Under the pieces are notes generated by a model. It did no database searches, was not told the DNA's origin, and saw nothing but the letters and a program-made list of their open reading frames with translations. 36,721 bases of DNA from Planktomarina sp. (GTDB lineage: Bacteria > Pseudomonadota > Alphaproteobacteria > Rhodobacterales > Rhodobacteraceae): contig JADHLF010000023.1 in assembly GCA_016780825.1 (NCBI GenBank), forward strand, positions 1 to 36,721, read 5' to 3'. The position numbers and the translations under genes are program-made. This document shows positions 26,301-32,831 of the stretch, piece after piece. Position 1 is the first letter of the stretch. Every line of letters begins with the position of its first letter.

Positions 26301-26754
26301 CATGACGGCTGAGGGCCCCTTACCCCCTCAGATGAGTTTGGCAGAACTCGAGCAAGCCTTCGCTGGTCCGCCGCCACAGCAGAGCCATAGCACCGAAGAT
26401 TTGCCCGGCCCCACAGGCGAGTCAAACCGCTACCTCTTGCGGCCCCGATCACGCGTTCTGTGCATGGGCCCCGGGGCAGACACCCGCGCACAAGTCGCCC
26501 GTGATATGGGATGCAGAGCCGTTGCCGCAGAGGTTGCGATCTCCGACGTGACCAAGATTGCTGATTTGCAAGCGGTGGTCTATGCCGGTCCGCAGGCGCA
26601 GGCGCAGGCCCTCCGCCAAGCCTTGAGCGCGCGACCCGGTGCGATTGTACCCTTGCTCATGGATGAGACATTCAAACAGTGGCTGGTGTCTGAGCAGTCG
26701 ATCTGCATAAACACAACCGCCGCCGGAGGAAACCCCGCCCTCTTGGCCAGCTAA
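23386..26754 (+). CDS. putA: Bifunctional proline dehydrogenase / P5C dehydrogenase
   Basis: This 1122-residue two-domain enzyme oxidises proline to glutamate (FAD, then NAD). The PRODH barrel lies at roughly 150-480 (SNPGISIKLSALHPNY, DAEEAARLDLSLD, MVRLVKGAYWDTE, RRLLENGANSSFVNQ). The aldehyde dehydrogenase domain spans about 520-970, with ISPWNFPLAIFTGQ, FTGSTATAQ, general base Glu753 in IAETGGLNA and nucleophile Cys787 in SAGQRCSALR. A C-terminal tail of about 150 residues follows. The N-terminus has no ribbon-helix-helix DNA-binding domain, so unlike E. coli PutA it cannot repress its own operon; the Lrp protein probably does that job. It overlaps ocd by 4 bp. Confidence 0.95.
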   Translation: MMDHFRRQMRAKAYASDAEVLHQLAALAPSPEARAEIFRQASAMVARLRAEAKPSVMELFLAEYGLSSEEGVALMCLAEALLRVPDAATMDALIEDKIAPSEWGKHLGESHSILVNASTWALLVTGQVLDAPETGMAGLLRGAIKRLGEPIIRQAVARVMREMGQQFVLGQTIQKALSRAAGFEAKGYLYSYDMLGEAAITDEDARGYHMAYADAIAQIAKSASGKDISSNPGISIKLSALHPNYDLQHRAEVMDVLVPRARSLALLAKSAGIGLHIDAEEAARLDLSLDVIEAVLSEPSLARWDGFGVVVQAYGKRAAYVIDWLYALALKLDRRIMVRLVKGAYWDTEIKLAQVDGLPGFPVLATKPHTDMHYICCAQKLLAMADRIYPQFATHNAHTIAAVLHSARAQKVTHFEFQRLHGMGEALHEQVLQEHGVACRIYAPVGHHSDLLAYLVRRLLENGANSSFVNQIFDAEVPAHVVAADPFEKAQEAGPKISLPADIFAPDRRNSKGFDLSDPEVLAHLQAQRVRRQTWSYGDLGQPHPVQSPATGDQIGQIGFLSADQAQQLAMAATPWQVPPAQRAAALRKAADLYENHAEEFFALLTHEAGKTLTDCIGELREAVDFLRYYAHQAEALASTSDGIFTCISPWNFPLAIFTGQIAAALAMGNGVLAKPAEATSLIAVQATAVLHQAGVPKTCLQLVPGEGAVVGPVLCAAPNVSGVCFTGSTATAQAINRVMAENLPPQAPLIAETGGLNAMIVDSTALLEQAVQDVVVSAFQSAGQRCSALRMLYVQSDIADAFERMLCGAMQALVVGPPEAADCDVGPVIDAAAQARIAAHIAGHKILFQTSAPQKGYFVAPTILSVSGMSDLHEEIFGPVLHLARYDAGDLDRVIDVINASGYGLTFGFHSRIDDRVQKVVSRVNVGNLYINRNQIGAVVGSQPFGGHGLSGTGPKAGGPRYLPRFAAQRLMTAEGPLPPQMSLAELEQAFAGPPPQQSHSTEDLPGPTGESNRYLLRPRSRVLCMGPGADTRAQVARDMGCRAVAAEVAISDVTKIADLQAVVYAGPQAQAQALRQALSARPGAIVPLLMDETFKQWLVSEQSICINTTAAGGNPALLAS

Positions 26755-26767
26755 ACCGGCCAAGAGG
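26739..26767 (+). terminator. Hairpin terminator of the arginase-ocd-putA operon
   Basis: CCTCTTGGCC (26739-26748) pairs perfectly with GGCCAAGAGG (26758-26767) around a 9-nt loop that includes the putA stop codon. The stem is 10 bp. The downstream sequence is only moderately T-rich. It stands between convergent genes, where a stop for transcription is expected. Confidence 0.6.
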
Positions 26768-26851
26768 ACGTCTAATTTAAACATGGGGAGGGAGAACGCA
26801 TCGGATAAAATCCGGTTTGCGCCTCTTATATATAACGCACTAATCTATGTC

Positions 26852-27415
26852 TTAAATGAATTTTGAAAGCTTACGAGTGATCCGCATAAGAGAAATCATC
26901 AGCATAAGTAGAACAATTTGCCCGGCCATGTCACCTGAGGAATATCCGATTATTAAAATCCAGTTAATCTCACTGTCGTAAAGCATTGACAGTGCGATAC
27001 CGTTGAGAACGGATGCAATTGCCGCAATAATTAAGCATTCTTTCCAGGAGAAATTAAATACATCCTTATTGCACGATCCTCGATAGGTTTGGACCATTCT
27101 GACAGCGACATAAACCACGCCCAAAGATGCCAAAGGGCTCAAAACGGCTAGGTCGATCGAGTTGCCATAAACAGTCGTGGCCCACATGAGGTAACTGGAG
27201 GGCAGCAAGTACAGCAGGCCCCGCCATCCCAGGAAATAGACCGCCAATACTCGGATGCCGTGGGGTAAAAAGACCACGCTGAAAACAATTGGCAGCTGCG
27301 GTGCCAATATCTTTTGAAGCGGCATCACGAGCCCAGAGGTGATTGTATAAGCTGAAATATATCCGACGCTCACCACAACAAAGGTGAGCCAATCGAGATT
27401 AAGTCTCCGCCACAC
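26852..27415 (-). CDS. Unrecognised integral membrane protein (MASE1-like hydrophobic pattern)
   Basis: The 187-residue protein has five or six hydrophobic helices: about 10-30, 40-56, 62-80, 88-107, 127-145 and 151-178. The block FLPHGIRVLAVYFLGWRGLLYLLPSSYLMW faintly recalls MASE1-type sensor membrane domains, but no signalling domain follows, so that is only a resemblance. It starts with GTG at 27415 inside the last codons of the winged-helix gene (17-bp overlap), without its own clear ribosome-binding site, which points to coupled translation. Codon use is somewhat more AT-rich than its neighbours. Function unknown. Confidence 0.65.
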   Translation of the reverse strand: MWRRLNLDWLTFVVVSVGYISAYTITSGLVMPLQKILAPQLPIVFSVVFLPHGIRVLAVYFLGWRGLLYLLPSSYLMWATTVYGNSIDLAVLSPLASLGVVYVAVRMVQTYRGSCNKDVFNFSWKECLIIAAIASVLNGIALSMLYDSEINWILIIGYSSGDMAGQIVLLMLMISLMRITRKLSKFI

Positions 27416-27689
27416 TATACAGCCCGCGCTTTTTCTCCGGATTTCTCAGCAACAATTCCTTTTGCTCAAGCTGTTTCAATGCCCGAAAGAAGGTGGGGCG
27501 GGCCATCTTAGCGCTCAAAGGATGCGACAACAATTGATGCGTTTGAAATTGCCCATCTGCATCAGATTGCTCATGCGCCGCCATTAAAACCAGTTTTTCA
27601 GGCTGCGATAGATCGCTCAAACCTAAATCGATTTCAATCTCAAAAATCAATTTTGCCAAACGAGACAACTGTTTCATTGCATTACTCAT
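27399..27689 (-). CDS. Small winged-helix (MarR-like) DNA-binding protein
   Basis: The 96-residue protein has a predicted winged helix: a helix QPEKLVLMAAHEQ, then QTHQLLSHPLSAKMARPTFFRALKQLEQKELLLRNPEKKRGLYSV, where the recognition helix is ARPTFFRALKQLEQ and the wing is around RNPEKKRGLY. The N-terminal helix MKQLSRLAKLIFEIEIDLGL could dimerise. I choose ATG 27689 because GAGG lies 7 nt upstream. It is the first gene of a two-gene unit with the membrane protein, preceded by a 416-bp AT-rich region. It may control itself or the membrane protein; no ligand-binding domain is present. Confidence 0.65.
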   Translation of the reverse strand: MSNAMKQLSRLAKLIFEIEIDLGLSDLSQPEKLVLMAAHEQSDADGQFQTHQLLSHPLSAKMARPTFFRALKQLEQKELLLRNPEKKRGLYSVAET

Positions 27690-27876
27690 CACCAAACCTC
27701 ACGTTAAACTTCAACTCTTGTAACAAACACGCAATCTACTGGCAAACACTGTAAAGAATTTTTCAGAAATAAAAAAATATATTAAATTCAAATGATGCAT
27801 TTTTAAATTACCAGTAAATTATAATATCTCCATTCTTATTTATAAAATAATCAAATATCTTAATCAGATAAATTGG

Positions 27877-27888
27877 TGTGATATCACA
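27877..27888. promoter_or_regulatory. Perfect 12-bp palindrome TGTGATATCACA
   Basis: TGTGATATCACA is fully self-complementary and stands in the divergent control region between the winged-helix gene and creatinase, 217 bp upstream of the creatinase start and 188 bp upstream of the winged-helix start. A dimeric regulator site is likely; which protein binds is unknown. It resembles the half-sites of CRP/FNR-type proteins but has no full consensus spacing. Confidence 0.35.
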
Positions 27889-27919
27889 AATCACCCAGGT
27901 TTATCCGCCCCCCTCAGCG

Positions 27920-28045
27920 TCACCCAAATCGCGCATGACGTGGTCGCAATTCCCGCAGACAGGCGTCGCAAATGTGATGGCATAAAGTGGCAGAATCGAT
28001 CATGGTTTGTAGGCATTCAGCGATGGCGTCGCTGGCGGGTGGCAT
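27920..28045 (-). CDS. Possible small Cys-rich ORF or gene remnant
   Basis: A 41-codon frame reads MPPASDAIAECLQTMIDSAT and then LCHHICDACLRE, with Cys at 11, 22, 26 and 29. The CxxxCxxC pattern followed by Leu recalls the start of small four-helix Cys-rich copper-binding proteins (DUF326 type). The frame then ends after a few residues. A +1/-1 shift would continue as NCDHVMRDLGDAEGGG to a TAA. No ribosome-binding site is visible and most of the expected protein is missing, so a decayed remnant or chance are both possible. Confidence 0.2.
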   Translation of the reverse strand: MPPASDAIAECLQTMIDSATLCHHICDACLRELRPRHARFG

Positions 28046-28105
28046 ATTCCACTTGCGCAAAATGGATCCTGAACGCCGGGATTTGTTTTTCAATGAGGTG
28101 TCGAC

Positions 28106-29323
28106 ATGACCCAAATCAAGCGCCCAAATTTTCACCGATTTCACAATGGATCAAAAGCGGCTCTGCCGTTTAGCGATGCGGAATATGAAACCCGCCTCGC
28201 GGGGCTGCGCAAGATCCTGCGCGACAAAGGTGTCAACGCGGCTGTTTTTACATCGATGCACAACATCGCCTATTATTCGGGCTTTCTTTACTGCGCCTTC
28301 GGCCGTCCCTACGGCTTGGTTGTCACCGCAACGGACTGCGTCACCATATCCGCCGGCATCGACGCCGGCCAGCCCTGGCGCCGCAGCTTTGGTGACAACA
28401 TTACCTATACGGATTGGCAGCGCGATAACTACTGGCGCGCAATTGCCTCTGTGACAGGACAAGGCGCCGTCATCGGCTATGAGGGCGATCACCTGTCCCT
28501 CACCCAGGCCGCAGCGCTCACCAGCTTTTTGGCTCCAAAAGCCCAGGTCGATCTGGCGCAGGCGACAATGCAACAGCGCATGAAGAAATCGGCGGCTGAA
28601 ATCGCGCTCATTCGCGCCGGAGCTGCAACCGCGGATGTGGGCGGCTTCGCAATCAAGGATGCTGTCCGCGCCGAGGTCCGCGAAATTGACGTGGCCATGG
28701 CGGGCCGCAACGCAATGGAGGCGCATATTGCGCGGGAATTTCCAGATGCGGAGTATCGGGACACCTGGGTCTGGTTCCAATCTGGCCTCAACACCGACGG
28801 GGCGCATAACCCCGTAACAAGCCGAGTCTTGCAGCGGGGTGACATTCTAAGCCTCAACACCTTCCCCATGATTTCAGGATATTACACAGCTTTAGAGCGT
28901 ACAATGTTTGTGGAGAGTGTTGATGCGGCCTCCCGAGCCTATTGGGAGGCCAATGTCGCCGCCCACGAACTGGGCATCAGCTTGCTGAAACCCGGCGCCA
29001 GCTGTGCAGAGGTCACGGCCGGTGTAAACGCCTTTTTCGAAGACCGCGATCTGTTGCAATATCGCTCATTCGGCTATGGGCATTCCTTTGGCGTGTTGAG
29101 CCATTACTACGGAAGAGAAGCCGGGCTCGAGCTGCGCGAGGATATCGACACGATTCTAGAGCCGGGAATGGTCATTTCCATGGAGCCCATGATCACAATT
29201 CCAGACGGGCAACCGGGAGCGGGCGGGTATCGTGAACACGATATTTTGATCATTACCGAAGACGGTAATGAAAATATCACGCAGTATCCCTATGGTCCCG
29301 CCTTCAATGTGGTGGGAGGATAA
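28106..29323 (+). CDS. Creatinase (creatine amidinohydrolase)
   Basis: The 405-residue enzyme hydrolyses creatine to sarcosine and urea. It matches the characterised Pseudomonas creatinase along its length: SMHNIAYYSGFLYCAFGRPY, GQPWRRSFGDNITYTDWQRDNY, WFQSGLNTDGAHNP, FGYGHSFGVLSHYYGREAGL and ISMEPMITIPDGQPGAGGYREHDI. The active-site His232, Glu262 and Glu358 of that enzyme correspond here to His234, Glu264 and Glu360. The metal ligands of true M24 peptidases are replaced, as expected for creatinase. ATG 28106 has GAGG 7 nt upstream. It is convergent with the importer operon that ends at 29438. A close relative acting on another guanidino compound cannot be excluded. Confidence 0.9.
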   Translation: MTQIKRPNFHRFHNGSKAALPFSDAEYETRLAGLRKILRDKGVNAAVFTSMHNIAYYSGFLYCAFGRPYGLVVTATDCVTISAGIDAGQPWRRSFGDNITYTDWQRDNYWRAIASVTGQGAVIGYEGDHLSLTQAAALTSFLAPKAQVDLAQATMQQRMKKSAAEIALIRAGAATADVGGFAIKDAVRAEVREIDVAMAGRNAMEAHIAREFPDAEYRDTWVWFQSGLNTDGAHNPVTSRVLQRGDILSLNTFPMISGYYTALERTMFVESVDAASRAYWEANVAAHELGISLLKPGASCAEVTAGVNAFFEDRDLLQYRSFGYGHSFGVLSHYYGREAGLELREDIDTILEPGMVISMEPMITIPDGQPGAGGYREHDILIITEDGNENITQYPYGPAFNVVGG

Positions 29324-29399
29324 CGCCGTCAATTCCTGAGCGAGATTTTCTGACGTTGGCTCCTGCACGGCAGGCGCATTCACCCTCTCAATATACTGG

Positions 29400-29433
29400 A
29401 ACCTATGGTTATCGCTCAAAATTTGCATAGGTT
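29400..29433. terminator. Dyad between convergent creatinase and hydrolase genes
   Basis: AACCTATG (29400-29407) is complementary to CATAGGTT (29426-29433), an 8-bp stem with an 18-nt loop. It lies between two convergent stop codons and could act in both directions, but the loop is large and there is no clear T run. Confidence 0.3.
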
Positions 29434-29437
29434 GCGC

Positions 29438-30160
29438 CTAAGCTTTTGTCACGAAGCCCTTTAAGATCGAGTTGAACACATCTGGGCTTTCAAGGTGCGG
29501 GACATGGGCACAATTTGGGATAACTGCGAGGCTGGTATTCGGTATGGCCTGCCACAGCTTTTGAACCTGTAGCCAAGGATAGGTGCGATCGCGATCGCCC
29601 CAGATGACGAGTGTTGGCGCTGAAATGGCCTTGAGCCGGGCCTCTCCGTCCCAGCGATTCATTGCGTCCAACCCGGCAAGTAAGGCTTGTTTTTCCGCCA
29701 TTTGCGCAATTGCTGCGCAGGCCTCAAAGCGAGGAGCTTGCTCACATTCTAAAAACCAGGTCGCTGCAATCCGCCGGGCCGTTTTGCGCACCCCATCAGT
29801 CGCAATACGAGACTTAGAGGTTTCAATCGTTTCGAAACGTCCCGGCAAAACCCCTTGGACTCCTGTCCCATATAAGACCAATCGCTCGATCCGATCTGGC
29901 GCCAAGGCCGCCATTTCTTGCGCAATCATGCCGCCCATGGAATGCCCCAGCAAGTGAAACCGGGTCACATTTCGGCGCTCCAATTCATCCAAGGCCCAAT
30001 TGGCGAAATCAACGATGTCACCGCAGGCCTCCATATGCGCATTCTTACCATACCCGGGCAAATCCAGCGCAATGATAGGAACACCCGCGAGAGCGGCAAC
30101 TTGCCCCTCCCATTGCGCACTGCCACCCATAAACCCATGCACGAATACCAAGGGGATCAT
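29438..30160 (-). CDS. Alpha/beta hydrolase
   Basis: The 240-residue alpha/beta-fold hydrolase has the oxyanion strand PLVFVHGFMGG at 3-13, the nucleophile elbow GHSMGG with Ser74 at 72-77, an acid in IWGDRDRTYPW (Asp189 or 191) and His219 in NCAHVPHLE. It has no signal peptide, so it acts in the cytoplasm. Its start overlaps the permease stop by 4 bp, making it the last gene of the importer operon. The family cannot be resolved further by eye (esterase, lactonase or C-C hydrolase). Its fixed place in the operon suggests it processes an imported ester or amide. Confidence 0.8.
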   Translation of the reverse strand: MIPLVFVHGFMGGSAQWEGQVAALAGVPIIALDLPGYGKNAHMEACGDIVDFANWALDELERRNVTRFHLLGHSMGGMIAQEMAALAPDRIERLVLYGTGVQGVLPGRFETIETSKSRIATDGVRKTARRIAATWFLECEQAPRFEACAAIAQMAEKQALLAGLDAMNRWDGEARLKAISAPTLVIWGDRDRTYPWLQVQKLWQAIPNTSLAVIPNCAHVPHLESPDVFNSILKGFVTKA

Positions 30161-31710
30161 TTGCGCCCACCTTGCACAATGCGATCCAAAATCATGGCGC
30201 AGAATAGAATAGAGAACCCTGCAAGGATACCTTGCCCGACATTGGCATATTGCAAGGCTTCCAAGACGTCCTCTCCAAGACCTTTGGCGCCAATGAGCGA
30301 AGCCACCACCACCATGGCGAGCGACAGCATGATGGTTTGGTTAATCCCGGCCCGGATGGAGGGGCTTGCCAATGGCAAATCCACCTTGGTGAGCAAAAAC
30401 CACTTATTGGCCCCGAAACTGATCGCAGCCTCTCGGACACTCTCTGGAACGCCCCGCAGCCCCAAGACCGTGAGACGCACCACAGGCGTGCCACCAAAAA
30501 TCATGGTGGTGACCACGGCCGCAGGCTTTCCGGTCCCAAAAAATGCAATGACCGGGATCATAAAAACGAAGGCTGGCATGGTTTGCATAAAGTCCATGAT
30601 CGGCTGAATGAAGGCATAAAATCGCGGACGGCGCGCTGCAAACATACCCAGAGGAATGCCAATCATGATCGACAAGCACGCCGCAGTGCCGAGCAGCGCC
30701 AAGGTTGTCATGGCCTTTTCCCAAAACCCGAGTAGCCCCATATACGACAGAAAAGCGCCCGAATAAATCGCCATTCGCACCCCGGCCGTGAGCCAGGTCA
30801 GAAGAATAATTAAAGCCGCGATCACGATCCACGGCGTGCTGACAAAAACCAGCTCTAATGTATCGAGTACCACACGAATGAAATAGGTAATGGCGTCAAA
30901 GAGCGCGTCACCATTCAGCACAGCCCAATTGAAAAATGCCTCAACGCTATCAATGCTCGCCAGTCTAATATTCGGATCGGTCGGAAAACTTCCTAAGACC
31001 GAGAAACTGCCAGGAAAGCTGTAATGTACCATCGCGGTGCTCACGATGAGCACCATAAAAATAGAGCTAAAAACCATGTGACTTAACGGCATCCCAGAGC
31101 GAATTTCACCGTCAGATAGCCACTCCGAAAACCGGCCCTCTAGCGCCCAATTGGCAACTGTAGCTTGGATGAGCTTCACGGCGATCAAAAGGATAAAACC
31201 TGTTAAAGCAATCATCGGTCCTTCGCTGGCCATGGCTTGAGCTTCCGCGCGTATGCCGCCAATATTGGCCTCAAGAGACTCAACGGTTCTGCGGTAGACA
31301 TCAATTTTGTCGGAATTGCTTTCCAGCGCTGCCGCCAATTGTTTGCGCCGCAATTCCAAGGTGCCTTCGATCGAGGCAATCCGCATCATGGCATCATTAG
31401 CCAAATCGCCAAACAGACCTCGGGCGATCTGCACAAAACCCACCGCCTCCAGAATAAGAAAGGGCAAGGCCCAACTCCAAAGTCCACGGGCACCAAACCA
31501 AATCGGGCCAAATAAACCGGCCATAAAATTGAACGTTGCGGTAAATCTGGCCGAGGCTCCAATCTTATCAAAATTGCGAATATAATAGTCGGAATTGGTG
31601 CGCACAAAACTGCGGATATTCTCATATCTTTGCGCTTGATAGGCGATCGCGGCCTCTGAATCGATGTCTTCCAGAGGGTTCACTCCCAAGTCTACATCAA
31701 GGTTGCTCAT
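30157..31710 (-). CDS. Betaine/TMAO-type ABC permease with long N-terminal extension
   Basis: This is a 517-residue permease of the ProW/OpuAB kind. The C-terminal half (about 320-510) holds the canonical BPD_transp_1 domain: TALLGTAACLSIMIGIPLG, QTMPAFVFMIPVIAFFG, and the coupling motif GVPESVREAAISFGANKWFLLTKVDLPLASPSI. Ahead of it lies an unusual N-terminus: an acidic tail, a FNFMAGLFGPIWFGARGLWSW membrane segment (about 60-80) resembling DUF2628-type proteins, a charged coiled-coil-like stretch (about 110-160), and two or three more helices. It overlaps the ATPase gene and the hydrolase gene by 4 bp each. The substrate is inferred to be a quaternary-amine or similar solute. Confidence 0.85.
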   Translation of the reverse strand: MSNLDVDLGVNPLEDIDSEAAIAYQAQRYENIRSFVRTNSDYYIRNFDKIGASARFTATFNFMAGLFGPIWFGARGLWSWALPFLILEAVGFVQIARGLFGDLANDAMMRIASIEGTLELRRKQLAAALESNSDKIDVYRRTVESLEANIGGIRAEAQAMASEGPMIALTGFILLIAVKLIQATVANWALEGRFSEWLSDGEIRSGMPLSHMVFSSIFMVLIVSTAMVHYSFPGSFSVLGSFPTDPNIRLASIDSVEAFFNWAVLNGDALFDAITYFIRVVLDTLELVFVSTPWIVIAALIILLTWLTAGVRMAIYSGAFLSYMGLLGFWEKAMTTLALLGTAACLSIMIGIPLGMFAARRPRFYAFIQPIMDFMQTMPAFVFMIPVIAFFGTGKPAAVVTTMIFGGTPVVRLTVLGLRGVPESVREAAISFGANKWFLLTKVDLPLASPSIRAGINQTIMLSLAMVVVASLIGAKGLGEDVLEALQYANVGQGILAGFSILFCAMILDRIVQGGRK

Positions 31711-32762
31711 GATATTTCCGTTCCTTCAATCACTGTTCGCAAAAGATCCGCACGGGTGATAAGGCCAATATCTCGCCCATCAGAACTCACAATAATCGGT
31801 TGTTCCGTTTCAATCGCAATATTCATAAGCGCGCTCAAAGTTTCTTTTGCCGGCACCCTTACCAAATCACTCGGCAGTGGTCCTTGCGCTGCAACATAGG
31901 CCTCTATGGATTGCATAACCGCATCGGCATGCACGACCTTAAGTCGGGAAATCCCCGCCACAAAATCGGCGACATAGTCATCGGCAGGCTGCATCACAAT
32001 TTGTTCTGCTGTGCCAACCTGGACCAATTTTCCATCCCGCATTATGGCGATCCGGTCCCCAATCCGCACCGCTTCATCAAGATCATGCGTGATGAATATT
32101 GTTGTTTTTTTGAGTATTTTGCTCAATCGGATAAATTCATCTTGCAGCTGGCGGCGGATCAGAGGGTCGAGGGCCGAAAACGGCTCATCCATCAACAGCA
32201 CATCCGGGTTTGCGGCCAGGGCGCGGGCCAATCCAACCCGCTGCTGCATCCCTCCCGAAAGCTCATGGGCAAATTTCGATCCCCAGGCGCCAAGCTCCAC
32301 AATATCCAAAATGGCAGCGGCTTGGCGCATGCGCTCATTTTTCGCCACGTTGCGAATTTCCAAAGGCATGGCAACATTGTCCAAAACCGAACGATGCGGC
32401 ATCAACGCAAAATTTTGAAACACCATGCCAATTTTTTGATTGCGAAAGGTTTGAAGCTCTCGTTGCCCCAGGGCCATGACATCAATACCCTCCACCATAA
32501 TCTGGCCGGCGGTGGGTTCCAACAGACGGTTAAAATGGCGCACGAGGGTTGATTTCCCACTGCCAGACAATCCCATTATGCAAAAAATCTCACCGCGTGA
32601 AACTGAAAGGCTCACATCTGCCACCCCAACCACGGCGTTAAATTCACTTAAAACTTCGGCCTTGCTTAAACCGCCCTCACGCACGGCGCGCAAAGCCTCT
32701 TGCGCGCGGCTCCCAAAAATTTTCCACACGTTGGAAATTTCGACAACGGGTTGGGACGTCAT
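31707..32762 (-). CDS. Betaine/TMAO-type ABC ATPase with C-terminal CBS region
   Basis: The 351-residue ATPase is of the ProV/OpuAA type. The N-terminal helix with WKIFGSRAQEAL is typical of this group. Walker A GLSGSGKST is at 64-72, the signature ELSGGMQQRVGLARAL near residue 165, Walker B VLLMDEPFSALDP near 190, and the switch HDLDEAVRIGDR near 225. Residues from about 280 to the end form a CBS-like regulatory segment (LMNIAIETEQPIIVSSDGRDIGLITRADLLRTVIEG), which in OpuA senses ionic strength. It overlaps the permease by 4 bp and follows the binding protein after a hairpin. Confidence 0.9.
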   Translation of the reverse strand: MTSQPVVEISNVWKIFGSRAQEALRAVREGGLSKAEVLSEFNAVVGVADVSLSVSRGEIFCIMGLSGSGKSTLVRHFNRLLEPTAGQIMVEGIDVMALGQRELQTFRNQKIGMVFQNFALMPHRSVLDNVAMPLEIRNVAKNERMRQAAAILDIVELGAWGSKFAHELSGGMQQRVGLARALAANPDVLLMDEPFSALDPLIRRQLQDEFIRLSKILKKTTIFITHDLDEAVRIGDRIAIMRDGKLVQVGTAEQIVMQPADDYVADFVAGISRLKVVHADAVMQSIEAYVAAQGPLPSDLVRVPAKETLSALMNIAIETEQPIIVSSDGRDIGLITRADLLRTVIEGTEIS

Positions 32763-32792
32763 ATATTTTCTCTTTTTCTAAAAATTCCGATA

Positions 32793-32819
32793 GGCTGGTC
32801 CAACCGGGCCGGACCAGCC
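32793..32819 (-). terminator. Intercistronic hairpin between the binding protein and ATPase genes
   Basis: GGCTGGTCC (32793-32801) and GGACCAGCC (32811-32819) form a perfect 9-bp stem with a 9-nt loop, 12 nt past the binding-protein stop on the minus strand. A short T-rich stretch follows (GGAATTTTTAG). It is likely a leaky terminator or mRNA stabiliser that raises binding-protein output over the membrane subunits. Confidence 0.65.
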
Positions 32820-32831
32820 ATTCTTTGATAT

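Larger units (their letters stand above)
27690..28105. other. AT-rich divergent intergenic region
   Basis: About 415 bp separate the winged-helix gene from creatinase. The part next to the winged-helix gene (27750-27870) is very AT-rich and probably holds its promoter. The centre has a perfect 12-bp palindrome. The part next to creatinase is GC-rich again and contains a short Cys-rich open frame on the minus strand. I see no RNA gene. Confidence 0.5.
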
